From positions 372,001 to 436,000 of the forward strand of contig NZ_RCDB01000001.1 of NCBI RefSeq assembly GCF_003651225.1: 64,000 nt of DNA, given 5' to 3'. This document shows, piece by piece, positions 8,828-16,659 of the stretch (positions are counted from its first letter, which is position 1; the number at the start of each line of letters is the position of its first letter). The notes beneath the pieces are model-generated. The model was not told where the DNA came from. It ran no database searches and was given only the letters and a program-made list of their open reading frames with translations. The DNA is from Microbacterium telephonicum. GTDB lineage: Bacteria; Actinomycetota; Actinomycetes; Actinomycetales; Microbacteriaceae. A program made the translations under genes and the position numbers.

Positions 8828-9753
8828 GCCGCATTGCAGAGTCTCTGTTCTGGATCGGGCGGTACATCGAGCGCTCCGACGGCACCGCGCGCATTCTCGA
8901 CGTGCACCTGCAGTTGCTGCTGGAAGACCCGTGGATCGACGAGGACATCGCCTGCCGGTCGCTCATGGCCGTCATGGGCGCCGCGCCCGCCGACGACCTC
9001 GACCGCGTGAGCCGCAACAACGTGCTCACCCGGCTCGCCGTCGACCGCACGAACCCGTCGAGCATCGCCTACGCGCTGCAGGCGGCACGCGAGAACGCGC
9101 GCCGTGCCCGTGAGATCGTCTCGACCGAACTGTGGGAGACGCTCAACACGACGTACTCGCGCATGCCGCGCCGGGTCAACGACGAGAAGGCGCACGAGTT
9201 CTTCCAGTGGGTGCGCGAGCGCGGGGCGCTCGCGGTCGGCATCGCCGATTCGACGACGAGCCGCGACGAGGCCTGGCAGTTCTTCACGCTGGGACGCACG
9301 ATCGAGCGCACCGACATGACGGCCCGCATGCTCGCGACGCGCACGCTGACCGAGGCGTCGGGGCCGTCGTGGACGACGATCCTGCGCTCCTGCGGCGGAT
9401 ACGAGGCGTACCTGCGCACCTACCGCGGGATGCCGACGGCACGAAACGCCGCCGAGTTCCTGCTGCTGGACCGCCTCTTCCCGCGCTCCGTCATCCACTC
9501 GATCGCCCGGGCCGAGGAGTGCATGCGCGCGATCGACCCCGTCGCCGACCGCGTCGGCCACTCCAACTCCGTGCTGCGGGCGCTCGGCCGCATCCGCAAC
9601 GACCTCGAGTACCGTCCGATCACCGAGATCCTCGACGAGCTGCCCGAGCACATGGAGCAGGTGCAGAAGGTCACCCGCGAGGCGTCGGAGGCCATCCGCG
9701 CCCGCTTCTTCCCGACGCACGCGGAGCCCAGCTGGATCGGAGAGACCTCATGA
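8821..9753 (+). CDS. Alpha-E domain protein (DUF403)
   Basis: 310-residue all-helical protein that almost always accompanies the permuted ATP-grasp protein. It starts with the conserved MLSRIAESLFWIGRYIERS. Further family blocks are RENARRAREIVSTELWETLN, FFTLGRTIERTD and the C-terminal NDLEYRP. No known catalytic motif is visible; a role as partner or scaffold of the ligase is inferred from context. GGAAGGAG precedes the ATG inside the end of the upstream gene. The stop overlaps the transglutaminase start (ATGA), so all three genes are coupled. Confidence 0.88.
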   Translation: MLSRIAESLFWIGRYIERSDGTARILDVHLQLLLEDPWIDEDIACRSLMAVMGAAPADDLDRVSRNNVLTRLAVDRTNPSSIAYALQAARENARRAREIVSTELWETLNTTYSRMPRRVNDEKAHEFFQWVRERGALAVGIADSTTSRDEAWQFFTLGRTIERTDMTARMLATRTLTEASGPSWTTILRSCGGYEAYLRTYRGMPTARNAAEFLLLDRLFPRSVIHSIARAEECMRAIDPVADRVGHSNSVLRALGRIRNDLEYRPITEILDELPEHMEQVQKVTREASEAIRARFFPTHAEPSWIGETS

Positions 9754-10619
9754 CCCTTCGACAGGCTCAGGGGCCGCGGAGATTGCGCATCGAGCACGCG
9801 ACCGGCTTCGCGTACGAGGGTGACGTCGGCGCCTCCTACAACGAGGCGCGGATGCTGCCGAGCTCGACCGACAGCCAGTTCGTGCTCAGCTCGCAGCTCG
9901 ACATCGAGCCGTCCACGAGCGTCAACCAGTACGTCGACTACTTCGGCACGCGCGTCGCCGCCTTCGACGTGCTGGCCGGGCACTCCGCGCTGAACATCAC
10001 GGCGCGCTCGCTCGTCGAGGTGCGCCCTCGTCCGCTCGAGCTCTCCGACATCGGCTGGGACGACCTCGCCCGCGAGACGCAGCGGGCGATCGCGACGGTG
10101 GAGATGCTCGGCCAGTCCGCGCGCACCGACCCGCATCCCGAGGTCGCCGACATCGCACGCACGATCGCCGCCCAGCACGACACCCCCGCGGCGGCCGCGC
10201 TCGCGATCGCGACGGCGCTCGGCGACGCGATGGAGTACGTCTTCGGGATCACCGGCGTGCACTCGACCGGCGCGGAGGCCTGGACCGAGCGCAAGGGCGT
10301 GTGCCAGGACATCGCCCACATCACGCTCGGCGCGCTGCGCCACGTCGGCATCCCCGCCCGCTACGTGTCGGGCTACCTGCATCCGCAACCCGACGCCGAG
10401 GTCTGCGTCGCCGCGATCGGCGAGTCGCACGCGTGGGTCGAGTGGTTCGCCGGCGCCTGGCAGGGCTTCGACCCCACCAACAACACCGAGATCGGCGACC
10501 GCCACGTGCTGGTCGGCCGCGGCCGCGACTACAACGACGTGCCGCCGCTGCGCGGCGTGTACGCCGGCCCGTTCAAGAGCCAGCTGCACGTGAAGGTGAC
10601 GATCACCCGCGAGGCCTGA
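9750..10619 (+). CDS. Transglutaminase-like cysteine peptidase family protein
   Basis: 289-residue transglutaminase-core protein with an N-terminal beta domain (to about residue 95). The catalytic triad is Cys185 (RKGVCQDIAH), His227 (ESHAWVEW) and Asp241 (GFDPTNN). In this conserved neighbourhood it is predicted to cleave or transfer an isopeptide or peptide bond made by the ATP-grasp protein. The first codons (MTLRQAQGP) are encoded by a common genomic repeat, so the native N-terminus may begin nearer RRLRIEHATGF. It is cytoplasmic, with no signal peptide. Confidence 0.88.
   Translation: MTLRQAQGPRRLRIEHATGFAYEGDVGASYNEARMLPSSTDSQFVLSSQLDIEPSTSVNQYVDYFGTRVAAFDVLAGHSALNITARSLVEVRPRPLELSDIGWDDLARETQRAIATVEMLGQSARTDPHPEVADIARTIAAQHDTPAAAALAIATALGDAMEYVFGITGVHSTGAEAWTERKGVCQDIAHITLGALRHVGIPARYVSGYLHPQPDAEVCVAAIGESHAWVEWFAGAWQGFDPTNNTEIGDRHVLVGRGRDYNDVPPLRGVYAGPFKSQLHVKVTITREA
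9754..9773 (+). repeat. CCCTTCGACAGGCTCAGGGG repeat unit
   Basis: This palindromic word (CCCTTCGA ... TCAGGGG) is, as I recall, a dispersed repeat of many actinobacterial and proteobacterial genomes. It overlaps codons 2-8 of the transglutaminase-like gene. Confidence 0.55.
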
Positions 10620-10667
10620 CCTGCGCCGCGGCGTGTGGCTCCCGCGGGGCGCGCGCTCCCGCATCCG

Positions 10668-10744
10668 TCCCGTGAGGGAACAACGCGGCGCCGAGGATAT
10701 GGGTGCCACCTGTTCTCTAGACGCCGACGTGTTCCCTCACGGGA
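10668..10744. repeat. 77-bp element with perfect 15-bp inverted ends
   Basis: TCCCGTGAGGGAACA (10668-10682) is matched exactly by its reverse complement at 10730-10744. It lies between two converging genes and could act as a bidirectional terminator or be a REP-like element. No coding content. Confidence 0.7.
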
Positions 10745-10785
10745 TGCGGCGCCTCAGTCGCGTGGGGGCCTGACCGGCGACGCGC

Positions 10786-11706
10786 TCACGAGGAGGGGTG
10801 CACCCCGAAGGCGAGAGCGAGCTTCTCGATCTTCTGGGCGCGACCCAGGCGTGGCAGGTCGGACCCGTCGCGGATGACGCGGCCGCGGCTCTCGAAGTCC
10901 TCGAGGAAATCGAGTGCCCAGGTGACCTCGCTCGGGGTCGGGCAGATGACCTCGTTGATCACCGGCGCCTGGTCGGAGGTGAGGCAGAGCTTTCCCGTCA
11001 TGCCCATCGACACAGTGATGGCGGACTGCTCGCGCAGCGTCGGCATGCTGGAGCTCACCGTGGGGCCGTCGATGGGCCCGGGCAGCCCGCCCACACGGCT
11101 TGCGACGACGAGGCGGGCACGCGGGTACGCCATCGCCTCGGCATCCGCGCTCATGCCGGTGTCGCGGCGGAAGTCGCCCGAGCCGAACGCGAGACGGAAC
11201 GCGCCCTGCGCGCGGGCGATGTGCGCCGCGTCCTCCAGTCCCAGCGCCGACTCGATGAGCGCGACGACGGGCACGCCGCCTCCGAGGCGGTCGGCGGTGC
11301 TGGTGACCTGCGCGGGCGTCTCGGTCTTGGCGAGCATGACCCCCTGCAGGGTCGGGATGCCGGCGAGGGCGGCGAGGTCGTCGCCCCAGAACGGGCTGGC
11401 CGCGTCGTTGACGCGCACCCACGCCTTGCCGCCGGCGCGCAGCCACGCCGCGACGTCGGCACGCGCGGCCGGTTTGTTCGACGGATCGACGGCATCCTCG
11501 ATGTCGAGCACGACGGCATCCGCCCGGGAGCGCGCCATCTCGTCGAAGATGTCGGCGCGCGTGCCCGGCACGAGCAGCCACGACCGGGCGATCGACGGGT
11601 CGACGTCGAGCTTCGGGGTGCGGCGGGTCGGGCGCATCGCGCGGGCGAACTCGTCGTCCAGGTCGTCGATGGCGCGGCTGTCGCCGCCGTAGGGGTCGCC
11701 GGTCAT
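10786..11706 (-). CDS. CoA ester lyase, CitE/HpcH-HpaI aldolase family
   Basis: 306-residue TIM-barrel enzyme of the citrate lyase beta-subunit type, which cleaves or forms C-C bonds in (S)-malyl-, citramalyl- or beta-methylmalyl-CoA-like esters with Mg2+. Motifs are SWLLVPGTR (about 42-50), AVVLDIEDAVDP (64-75), VRVND, ALIES with the metal-binding glutamate, and LAFGSGDFRRD with a metal-binding aspartate. The C-terminal KIEKLALAFG is unremarkable. No citrate lyase alpha or acyl carrier subunit is nearby, so a stand-alone CitE-like role is more likely than citrate fermentation. It has its own transcription unit. Confidence 0.82.
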   Translation of the reverse strand: MTGDPYGGDSRAIDDLDDEFARAMRPTRRTPKLDVDPSIARSWLLVPGTRADIFDEMARSRADAVVLDIEDAVDPSNKPAARADVAAWLRAGGKAWVRVNDAASPFWGDDLAALAGIPTLQGVMLAKTETPAQVTSTADRLGGGVPVVALIESALGLEDAAHIARAQGAFRLAFGSGDFRRDTGMSADAEAMAYPRARLVVASRVGGLPGPIDGPTVSSSMPTLREQSAITVSMGMTGKLCLTSDQAPVINEVICPTPSEVTWALDFLEDFESRGRVIRDGSDLPRLGRAQKIEKLALAFGVHPSS

Positions 11707-11794
11707 GCTCTCACTTCTTCCTCGAACGTTCGCGGCATCCAGTCCACCACACCGAGCCGGATGCGGGTGGCAGGTTACGGGGTCGGCAGGTTAC

Positions 11795-11907
11795 GCGGCC
11801 GCGGATGCCCGGGTCTGCTTTCTTCGGAGATCTGCGGATCTTCGGAACGTGGGTGCCTCCCGCATCCGAAGAACTGCAGGTCTCCGAGGATGCGCGGCCG
11901 CGGATGC
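11795..11907. repeat. Intergenic palindrome flanked by 14-bp direct repeats
   Basis: GCGGCCGCGGATGC occurs at 11795-11808 and again at 11894-11907. Between them, 11822-11845 and 11866-11888 form an imperfect inverted repeat of about 23 bp with a CTTCGGAGA / TCTCCGAG core. Located between the stop of the MFS gene and the start of citE on the minus strand. Confidence 0.6.
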
Positions 11908-11935
11908 GGGACTCGAGGATGCCGGGGCGGCGGGC

Positions 11936-13288
11936 TCAGCCGGCCTTGCGGCGCGGAACCTCCGTCGCTTCCGGGAGGCTGATGGGCGTGGTCGCGGCGA
12001 TCTCGTCGCTGAACTCCTCGGGCGGCACGACCGAGATGGGGGTCGTCTCGTCGATCGCCAGCGCGAACCGGCGCGTCTCGTGGCGGTGCAGCCGCCCCGA
12101 GCGCAGCAGCCAGACGAAGCCGATGAGGAACGCCGCCAGCGCCGCGACGCCGCCGACGACGATCGCGATGCGGGGGCCGTACTGCGCGGCCACCCAGCCG
12201 ACGATCGGCGCGCCGATCGGGGTGCCGCCCATGAGGATCGCCATGTACAGCGCCAGCACACGGCCGCGCAGGGCGGGATCGGTCGTCGTCTGCACGTAGC
12301 CGTTGGCCGTCGTCATGGTCGTGACGACCGCGAAGCCGGTGAACATGAGCGTGACGGCATACGTCCAGTAGGTCGGCATGACCGACGAGACGAGCGCGGC
12401 GACGGCGAACAGGCCGGTGCCGACGATGACCATGCGGATGCGGGCGCGGTCGCGGCGGGCGGCCAGCAGGGCGCCCGCGAGCGAGCCGATCGCGAGGATC
12501 GAGCTGAGCAGACCGTAGCCGTCGGCCTCCTGCCCGAACTCGATCGCCATCGTCGAGGCGAAGATCGGGAAGTTCATGCCGAACGCGCCGAGCAGGAACA
12601 CCATCGCGAAGGCGACCATGAGGTCGGGGCGCTTGCCGACGTAGCGGAAGCCGTCGGCGAGGCGGGCGGCGCCGGGCGCCTTCACGCGCGGGATGAGCTC
12701 GTGCGTGCGGATGAGCAGCAGGGCCACGATCATCGCGAGGAACGTCGCCGCGTTGACGAAGAACACCCATCCGGTGCCGACGGCCACGATCATGATCCCG
12801 GCCAGCGCCGGACCGATCATGCGGGCGGCGTTGAACGACGCGGCGTTGAGGGCGACGGCGTTGGAGGCGTGCTCGCGGGAGACGAGGTCGGAGACGAACG
12901 CCTGGCGCGCGGGGTTGTCGAAGGCCGCGATGATGCCGAGCACGAGCGCGAAGGCGTACATCATGCCGAGGGTCATCACCCCCGCCAGCAGGAGATAGCC
13001 GATGATCGCGCCCACGACCATCAGCAGCGACTGAGTCAGCACGAGGAGCTTGCGCCGGTCGAACCGGTCGGCGACCCATCCGGTGACGCCCACCAGCAGC
13101 AGCGGCGGTGCGAACTGCAGCGCCATCGTGATGCCCATCGCGCCGGCGTCGTTGTCGGTGAGGCTCGTGAGCACGACCCAGCTGAGCGCGGTGGACTGCA
13201 TCCACTGGCCGGCGTTGGAGACGAGCGCGCCGATGAACCAGACCCGGTAGTTGAAGGCCGCGAAGGAGCGGAACATCGTGCTGCTCAT
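11936..13288 (-). CDS. MFS transporter (drug/siderophore exporter type)
   Basis: 450-residue major facilitator with about 12 hydrophobic segments. WVADRFDRRKLL (about residues 70-81) is the loop 2-3 signature, and FDNPARQAFVSDLV is typical of the MFS_3 (EntS-like) subgroup of exporters. The last 50 residues form a hydrophilic cytoplasmic tail with two TTPIS repeats. The ATG at 13288 overlaps the marR stop (ATGA), which fixes the start. Coupling to a MarR gene suggests efflux of a toxic compound that the regulator senses. The substrate is not predictable. Confidence 0.88.
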   Translation of the reverse strand: MSSTMFRSFAAFNYRVWFIGALVSNAGQWMQSTALSWVVLTSLTDNDAGAMGITMALQFAPPLLLVGVTGWVADRFDRRKLLVLTQSLLMVVGAIIGYLLLAGVMTLGMMYAFALVLGIIAAFDNPARQAFVSDLVSREHASNAVALNAASFNAARMIGPALAGIMIVAVGTGWVFFVNAATFLAMIVALLLIRTHELIPRVKAPGAARLADGFRYVGKRPDLMVAFAMVFLLGAFGMNFPIFASTMAIEFGQEADGYGLLSSILAIGSLAGALLAARRDRARIRMVIVGTGLFAVAALVSSVMPTYWTYAVTLMFTGFAVVTTMTTANGYVQTTTDPALRGRVLALYMAILMGGTPIGAPIVGWVAAQYGPRIAIVVGGVAALAAFLIGFVWLLRSGRLHRHETRRFALAIDETTPISVVPPEEFSDEIAATTPISLPEATEVPRRKAG

Positions 13289-13764
13289 CGCGCGGCCACC
13301 TCCTGCATCACGGCGGCGGCGGCCGTGAGCGCGTCGCGCTGCGCGTCGGTGAGGTCGCCGAGGGCCTGTTCGAGCCACAGGTCGCGTCGGCGGGTGGTCT
13401 CCTCGACGACGACGAGGCCGGCATCCGTCAGATGGATGTTGACCTTGCGGCGGTCGTCCCGGTCGGGCGTGCGGGAGAGGTAGCCGGCCTCTTCGAGTCC
13501 GTTGACGGTGCGGTTCATCGACGGGGCCGAGACGCGCTCGCGGTCGGCGAGCTCGCCGAGGGTGTGCGGGCCGTGCACCTTGAGTGCGGCGAGCACCGCG
13601 AACTGCCCGTCGCTCATCGAGTCGACCGCGCGCTGCGAGCGCAGGCGCCGCGCGAGCCGGAAGGTCGCCATGCGCACCTCGGTCGCAAGCGGCGCGTGCG
13701 GGTGGTCGTCGGGCGTGGCGGCGGGGGCGGTCGGGGGTGCGGCGGTCGTCTCGGCAGGGCTCAT
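13285..13764 (-). CDS. MarR family transcriptional regulator
   Basis: 159-residue winged-helix regulator. The HTH and wing span about residues 60-115: LGELADRERVSAPSMNRTVN is the recognition region and YLSRTPDRDDRRKVNIHLT is the DRxDRR wing typical of MarR. It is first in an operon with the MFS exporter. A near-perfect 26-bp palindrome lies just upstream, so autorepression relieved by a small ligand is the likely mode. Confidence 0.9.
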   Translation of the reverse strand: MSPAETTAAPPTAPAATPDDHPHAPLATEVRMATFRLARRLRSQRAVDSMSDGQFAVLAALKVHGPHTLGELADRERVSAPSMNRTVNGLEEAGYLSRTPDRDDRRKVNIHLTDAGLVVVEETTRRRDLWLEQALGDLTDAQRDALTAAAAVMQEVAAR

Positions 13765-13773
13765 GTCAACTCG

Positions 13774-13799
13774 TTAGCATAGCTCATTAGCTTTGCTAA
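13774..13799. promoter_or_regulatory. MarR operator palindrome
   Basis: Two 13-bp arms, TTAGCATAGCTCA and TTAGCTTTGCTAA, match in 11 of 13 positions as inverted repeats. The site is AT-rich against its surroundings and starts 10 bases upstream of the marR start codon, where binding would block transcription of marR-MFS. Confidence 0.75.
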
Positions 13800-13861
13800 A
13801 GAAAATCGCGGATGCCTGGATTCTCCGGCCGTGGAGGGCGAAGGCCCGGAGCGTGCCGCCC

Positions 13862-13873
13862 TAGACTTCGGGC
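13862..13873 (+). promoter_or_regulatory. Leaderless -10 box (TAGACT)
   Basis: TAGACT at 13862-13867 ends six bases before the ATG at 13874; no ribosome site is present. Confidence 0.6.
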
Positions 13874-14725
13874 ATGCCCGAGTTCACCGACGCGCACGGG
13901 GTGCGCATCGTCTACGACGTGTATCCGGCCTCGGGCGCGGTGCGCGGTGTCGTGCAGCTGCTGCACGGCGTCGGCGAACACGCCGGCCGCTACACGGCGC
14001 TGGCCGAGGCGCTCGTCGCCGCCGGCTTCACCGTCTACGCCGACGACCACCGCGGCCACGGCCGCACCGGCATGGCCCAGCACGCCGGCGACGCCGATCG
14101 GCTCGGCCGGCTCGGGGTGGGGGGACACCGTGCCGCCGTCGCCGCCGTGCGGCAGCTCACGGACATCATCCACGACGCCCACCCCGGCCTCCCGCTCGTG
14201 CTGCTCGGCCACTCGTGGGGGTCGTTCCTCGCGCAGATCCTCTTCGACGCGCAGCCGCGCGACTACAGCGCCGTCGTGCTCTCCGGCTCGTCGCTGCGGT
14301 GGCCGGGGTCACTGAACTCCGGCGACCTCAACAAGCCCTGGCGGGGACCGGACGCCACCGGTGTCGAGTGGCTGGCGACCGACCCTGCCGTGGGGCAGGC
14401 GTTCCTCGACGACCCCCTCACGACGGTGAAGACCCTGCCGCAGCTGTTCGGCATCCGCGACACCCTGCGCCTGCTCGGCCGCCCCCGCCGAAACCTGGGA
14501 ATCGACGTGCCGATGCTGCTGATGGTCGGCCGCGACGACACCGTCGGCGGCCCGCGCGCCGTGCACCGGCTCGCCGAGGCGTACCGGTCCCGCTCCGGCC
14601 TCACCGACGTGACGACCCTCGTCTACCCCGACGCACGGCACGAGATCTTCAACGAGACCATCCAGCAGCAGGTGCGCGCCGACCTGCTCGCCTGGCTCGA
14701 CGCACGCTTCCCGGTGCGGGCATGA
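13874..14725 (+). CDS. Alpha/beta hydrolase, lysophospholipase / monoacylglycerol lipase type
   Basis: 283-residue serine hydrolase. HGVGEHAGRY (31-40) is the oxyanion region typical of lysophospholipase and monoglyceride lipases. Ser114 lies in the nucleophile elbow GHSWGS, and the acid and histidine follow in VGRDDTVGG and DARHEIFNE. It is predicted to hydrolyse monoacylglycerols or lysophospholipids in the cytoplasm. The stop overlaps the start of the following membrane-protein gene (ATGA). The exact acyl substrate is unknown. Confidence 0.86.
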   Translation: MPEFTDAHGVRIVYDVYPASGAVRGVVQLLHGVGEHAGRYTALAEALVAAGFTVYADDHRGHGRTGMAQHAGDADRLGRLGVGGHRAAVAAVRQLTDIIHDAHPGLPLVLLGHSWGSFLAQILFDAQPRDYSAVVLSGSSLRWPGSLNSGDLNKPWRGPDATGVEWLATDPAVGQAFLDDPLTTVKTLPQLFGIRDTLRLLGRPRRNLGIDVPMLLMVGRDDTVGGPRAVHRLAEAYRSRSGLTDVTTLVYPDARHEIFNETIQQQVRADLLAWLDARFPVRA

Positions 14726-15600
14726 GCCGGCCGCAGCGCCGGCGCAAGCGCCGGTCGCGTCGGCCCGCCGGGTCCCGGCCTCTGGGGGAGCCGGTCGCGG
14801 GGACCGGGGCGTCGGGGTCGGGGGCGCCCGAGCCGCTCACCCCGGAGTGGGCCGGGATCGCGCGGGGCGGCATCCGCTGGATCGTGCTCGGGTGCGCGCT
14901 CGTCGCGGTGCTCGCGATGTCGCTGCTCGACCCCAACCGCTTCCTGCTGATCGAACCCGGATTCTGGGTCATCCTGCTGCTGGGCGCCGGCGGCGCCGCC
15001 GTCGCGTCGGCGCTGCGGCTCAGCGCGTTCCCCGCCGAGGCGCTCGTGCATCCGGGCGGCGCGGCGCGGTGGAAGGCCGCCCTCGGCGTGATCCTCACCC
15101 GCGTGCTGGGTGACGTGCTGTGGGCCGTCATCGCCCTCGCCGTCGGGATGGTGCTGCGCGCCACCGTCGCCGGATTCGCGAGCGGCTGGGCTTCCGAGGC
15201 CATCCGCAGCATCCTCGTCACCCCCGCGATGGCGTTCATGGCCTTCGCCGGCGTGTGGATCGCGGCCGCCCTCGTCGTGCTCGCCGTCACCGTCACGCTC
15301 CGCTGGCGGCGGATGCGGGCCGCGGGCGAGGCCGTGCCGGCGGCGGCGTGGTGGGCGGTGGGCGTCACCGCCGGCGCCGCCCTGTTCCTGATCGGCCTGC
15401 TCGGCGTGGGGCTGTCGGACACCTCGTCGGTGTCGATGGACGGCGGCGAGGCGTTCCTGCGCTTCCTGTTCGGCGCCGTGCCGCTGCCCGCCTGGTGGCA
15501 GGTCGCGTTGCTGTGGCTCGCACGGCTCGGCGCCGCGGTGCTCGGCTTCTGCCTCATCGGCCTCGTCGTGACCCGCATCCGGGGCCGCGCGCGGCCGTAG
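14722..15600 (+). CDS. Hypothetical multi-pass membrane protein
   Basis: 292-residue protein that I do not recognise. A basic N-terminus (RRRKRRSRR, residues about 5-13) is followed by a Gly/Ser/Pro-rich linker and about six hydrophobic segments: near 51-66, 77-96, 120-142, 160-195, 208-228 and 262-285. No catalytic motif is visible. It is translationally coupled to the upstream lipase-like gene, so a shared lipid or membrane role is possible but unproven. Its stop is contained in the -10 box of lplA. Confidence 0.75.
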   Translation: MSRPQRRRKRRSRRPAGSRPLGEPVAGTGASGSGAPEPLTPEWAGIARGGIRWIVLGCALVAVLAMSLLDPNRFLLIEPGFWVILLLGAGGAAVASALRLSAFPAEALVHPGGAARWKAALGVILTRVLGDVLWAVIALAVGMVLRATVAGFASGWASEAIRSILVTPAMAFMAFAGVWIAAALVVLAVTVTLRWRRMRAAGEAVPAAAWWAVGVTAGAALFLIGLLGVGLSDTSSVSMDGGEAFLRFLFGAVPLPAWWQVALLWLARLGAAVLGFCLIGLVVTRIRGRARP

Positions 15601-15609
15601 GCTGGACGG
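15598..15609 (+). promoter_or_regulatory. Leaderless -10 box (TAGGCT)
   Basis: TAGGCT at 15598-15603 ends six bases before the ATG at 15610. The box includes the stop codon of the preceding gene. Confidence 0.6.
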
Positions 15610-16659
15610 ATGCACGGGGAGTACAAGGTTCCGGGCGGCAAGCTCGTCGTCGTCGATCTCGAAGTCGACGAGGGTCTCATCACCGACTTCCACCTCGCGG
15701 GGGACTTCTTCCTCGAGCCCGACGACGCCCTCCAGGGCATCGACGCGGCCGTCACCGGCCTGCCTGTCGAGACCGATGTCGCCGGCATCGCCGCGGCCGT
15801 GCGCGCCGCCCTGCCCGAGGGGGCTCAGCTGCTGGGGTTCACCCCGGAGTCGGTCGGCACCGCCGTGCGGCGCGCCCTCGTCACCGCCCCGGGCTGGCGG
15901 GATTTCGAGTGGGAGGTCGTGCACGAGAAGGCGGTCTCGCCGCGGATGAACCTCGCCCTCGACGAGGTGCTCACCAGCCGCGTCGGCGACGGGCGTCGCA
16001 AGCCCACCCTCCGCATCTGGGAGTGGGACGAATCGGCCGTCGTGATCGGCTCGTTCCAATCGCTGCGCAACGAGGTCGACCCCGAGGGTGCGCAGCGTCA
16101 CGGGTTCGACGTCGTCCGCCGTATCTCCGGCGGCGGCGCGATGCTGATGGCCGCCGGGTCGATCGTGACCTACTCGCTGTACGTTCCGGCATCCCTCGTG
16201 GCGGGGATGACCTTCGCCGACTCGTACGCCTTCCTCGACGACTGGGTGCTGCAGGCGCTGCGCTCGCTCGGCATCGAGGCGACCTACCAGCCGCTGAACG
16301 ACATCGCCTCGCCGAGCGGCAAGATCGGCGGCGCCGCGCAGAAGCGGCTCGCCAACGGCGGCGTGCTGCACCACGCGACCCTCTCGTACGACATGGACGG
16401 CCAGGTCATGACCGAGGTGCTGCGCATCGGCCGCGAGAAGCTCAGCGACAAGGGCACGACGTCGGCCGCCAAGCGCGTCGATCCGCTGCGCAGTCAGACG
16501 GGCCTGCCGCGCGCGGCGATCATCGACCGGTTCGTCGAGACGTTCTCGAAGCTGTACGGCGCGGAGCCGGGGCGCATCACCGACGAGGAGTACGCCGAGG
16601 CCGAGGCGCTCGTCGCGTCGAAGTTCTCGACCGACGCGTGGCTGCGCCGCGTGCCGTGA
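15610..16659 (+). CDS. lplA: Lipoate--protein ligase with permuted domain order
   Basis: 349-residue enzyme that activates lipoate with ATP and attaches it to lipoyl domains of 2-oxoacid dehydrogenases or GcvH. Catalytic-domain marks are RRISGGGA (170-177, lipoate/AMP binding) and NDIASPSGKIGGAAQKR with Lys238. Residues 1-50 (YKVPGGKLVVVDLEVDEG ... GDFFLEP) look like the LplA accessory domain that is normally C-terminal, so the order here is accessory then catalytic. The stop overlaps the methyltransferase start (GTGA). Function is firm as a lipoate-ligase-family protein; octanoyl versus lipoyl preference is unknown. Confidence 0.85.
   Translation: MHGEYKVPGGKLVVVDLEVDEGLITDFHLAGDFFLEPDDALQGIDAAVTGLPVETDVAGIAAAVRAALPEGAQLLGFTPESVGTAVRRALVTAPGWRDFEWEVVHEKAVSPRMNLALDEVLTSRVGDGRRKPTLRIWEWDESAVVIGSFQSLRNEVDPEGAQRHGFDVVRRISGGGAMLMAAGSIVTYSLYVPASLVAGMTFADSYAFLDDWVLQALRSLGIEATYQPLNDIASPSGKIGGAAQKRLANGGVLHHATLSYDMDGQVMTEVLRIGREKLSDKGTTSAAKRVDPLRSQTGLPRAAIIDRFVETFSKLYGAEPGRITDEEYAEAEALVASKFSTDAWLRRVP

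Noticed and set aside
10668..10744. Insertion sequence
   Set aside because: This and the other inverted-repeat elements are under 130 bp and carry no transposase frame.
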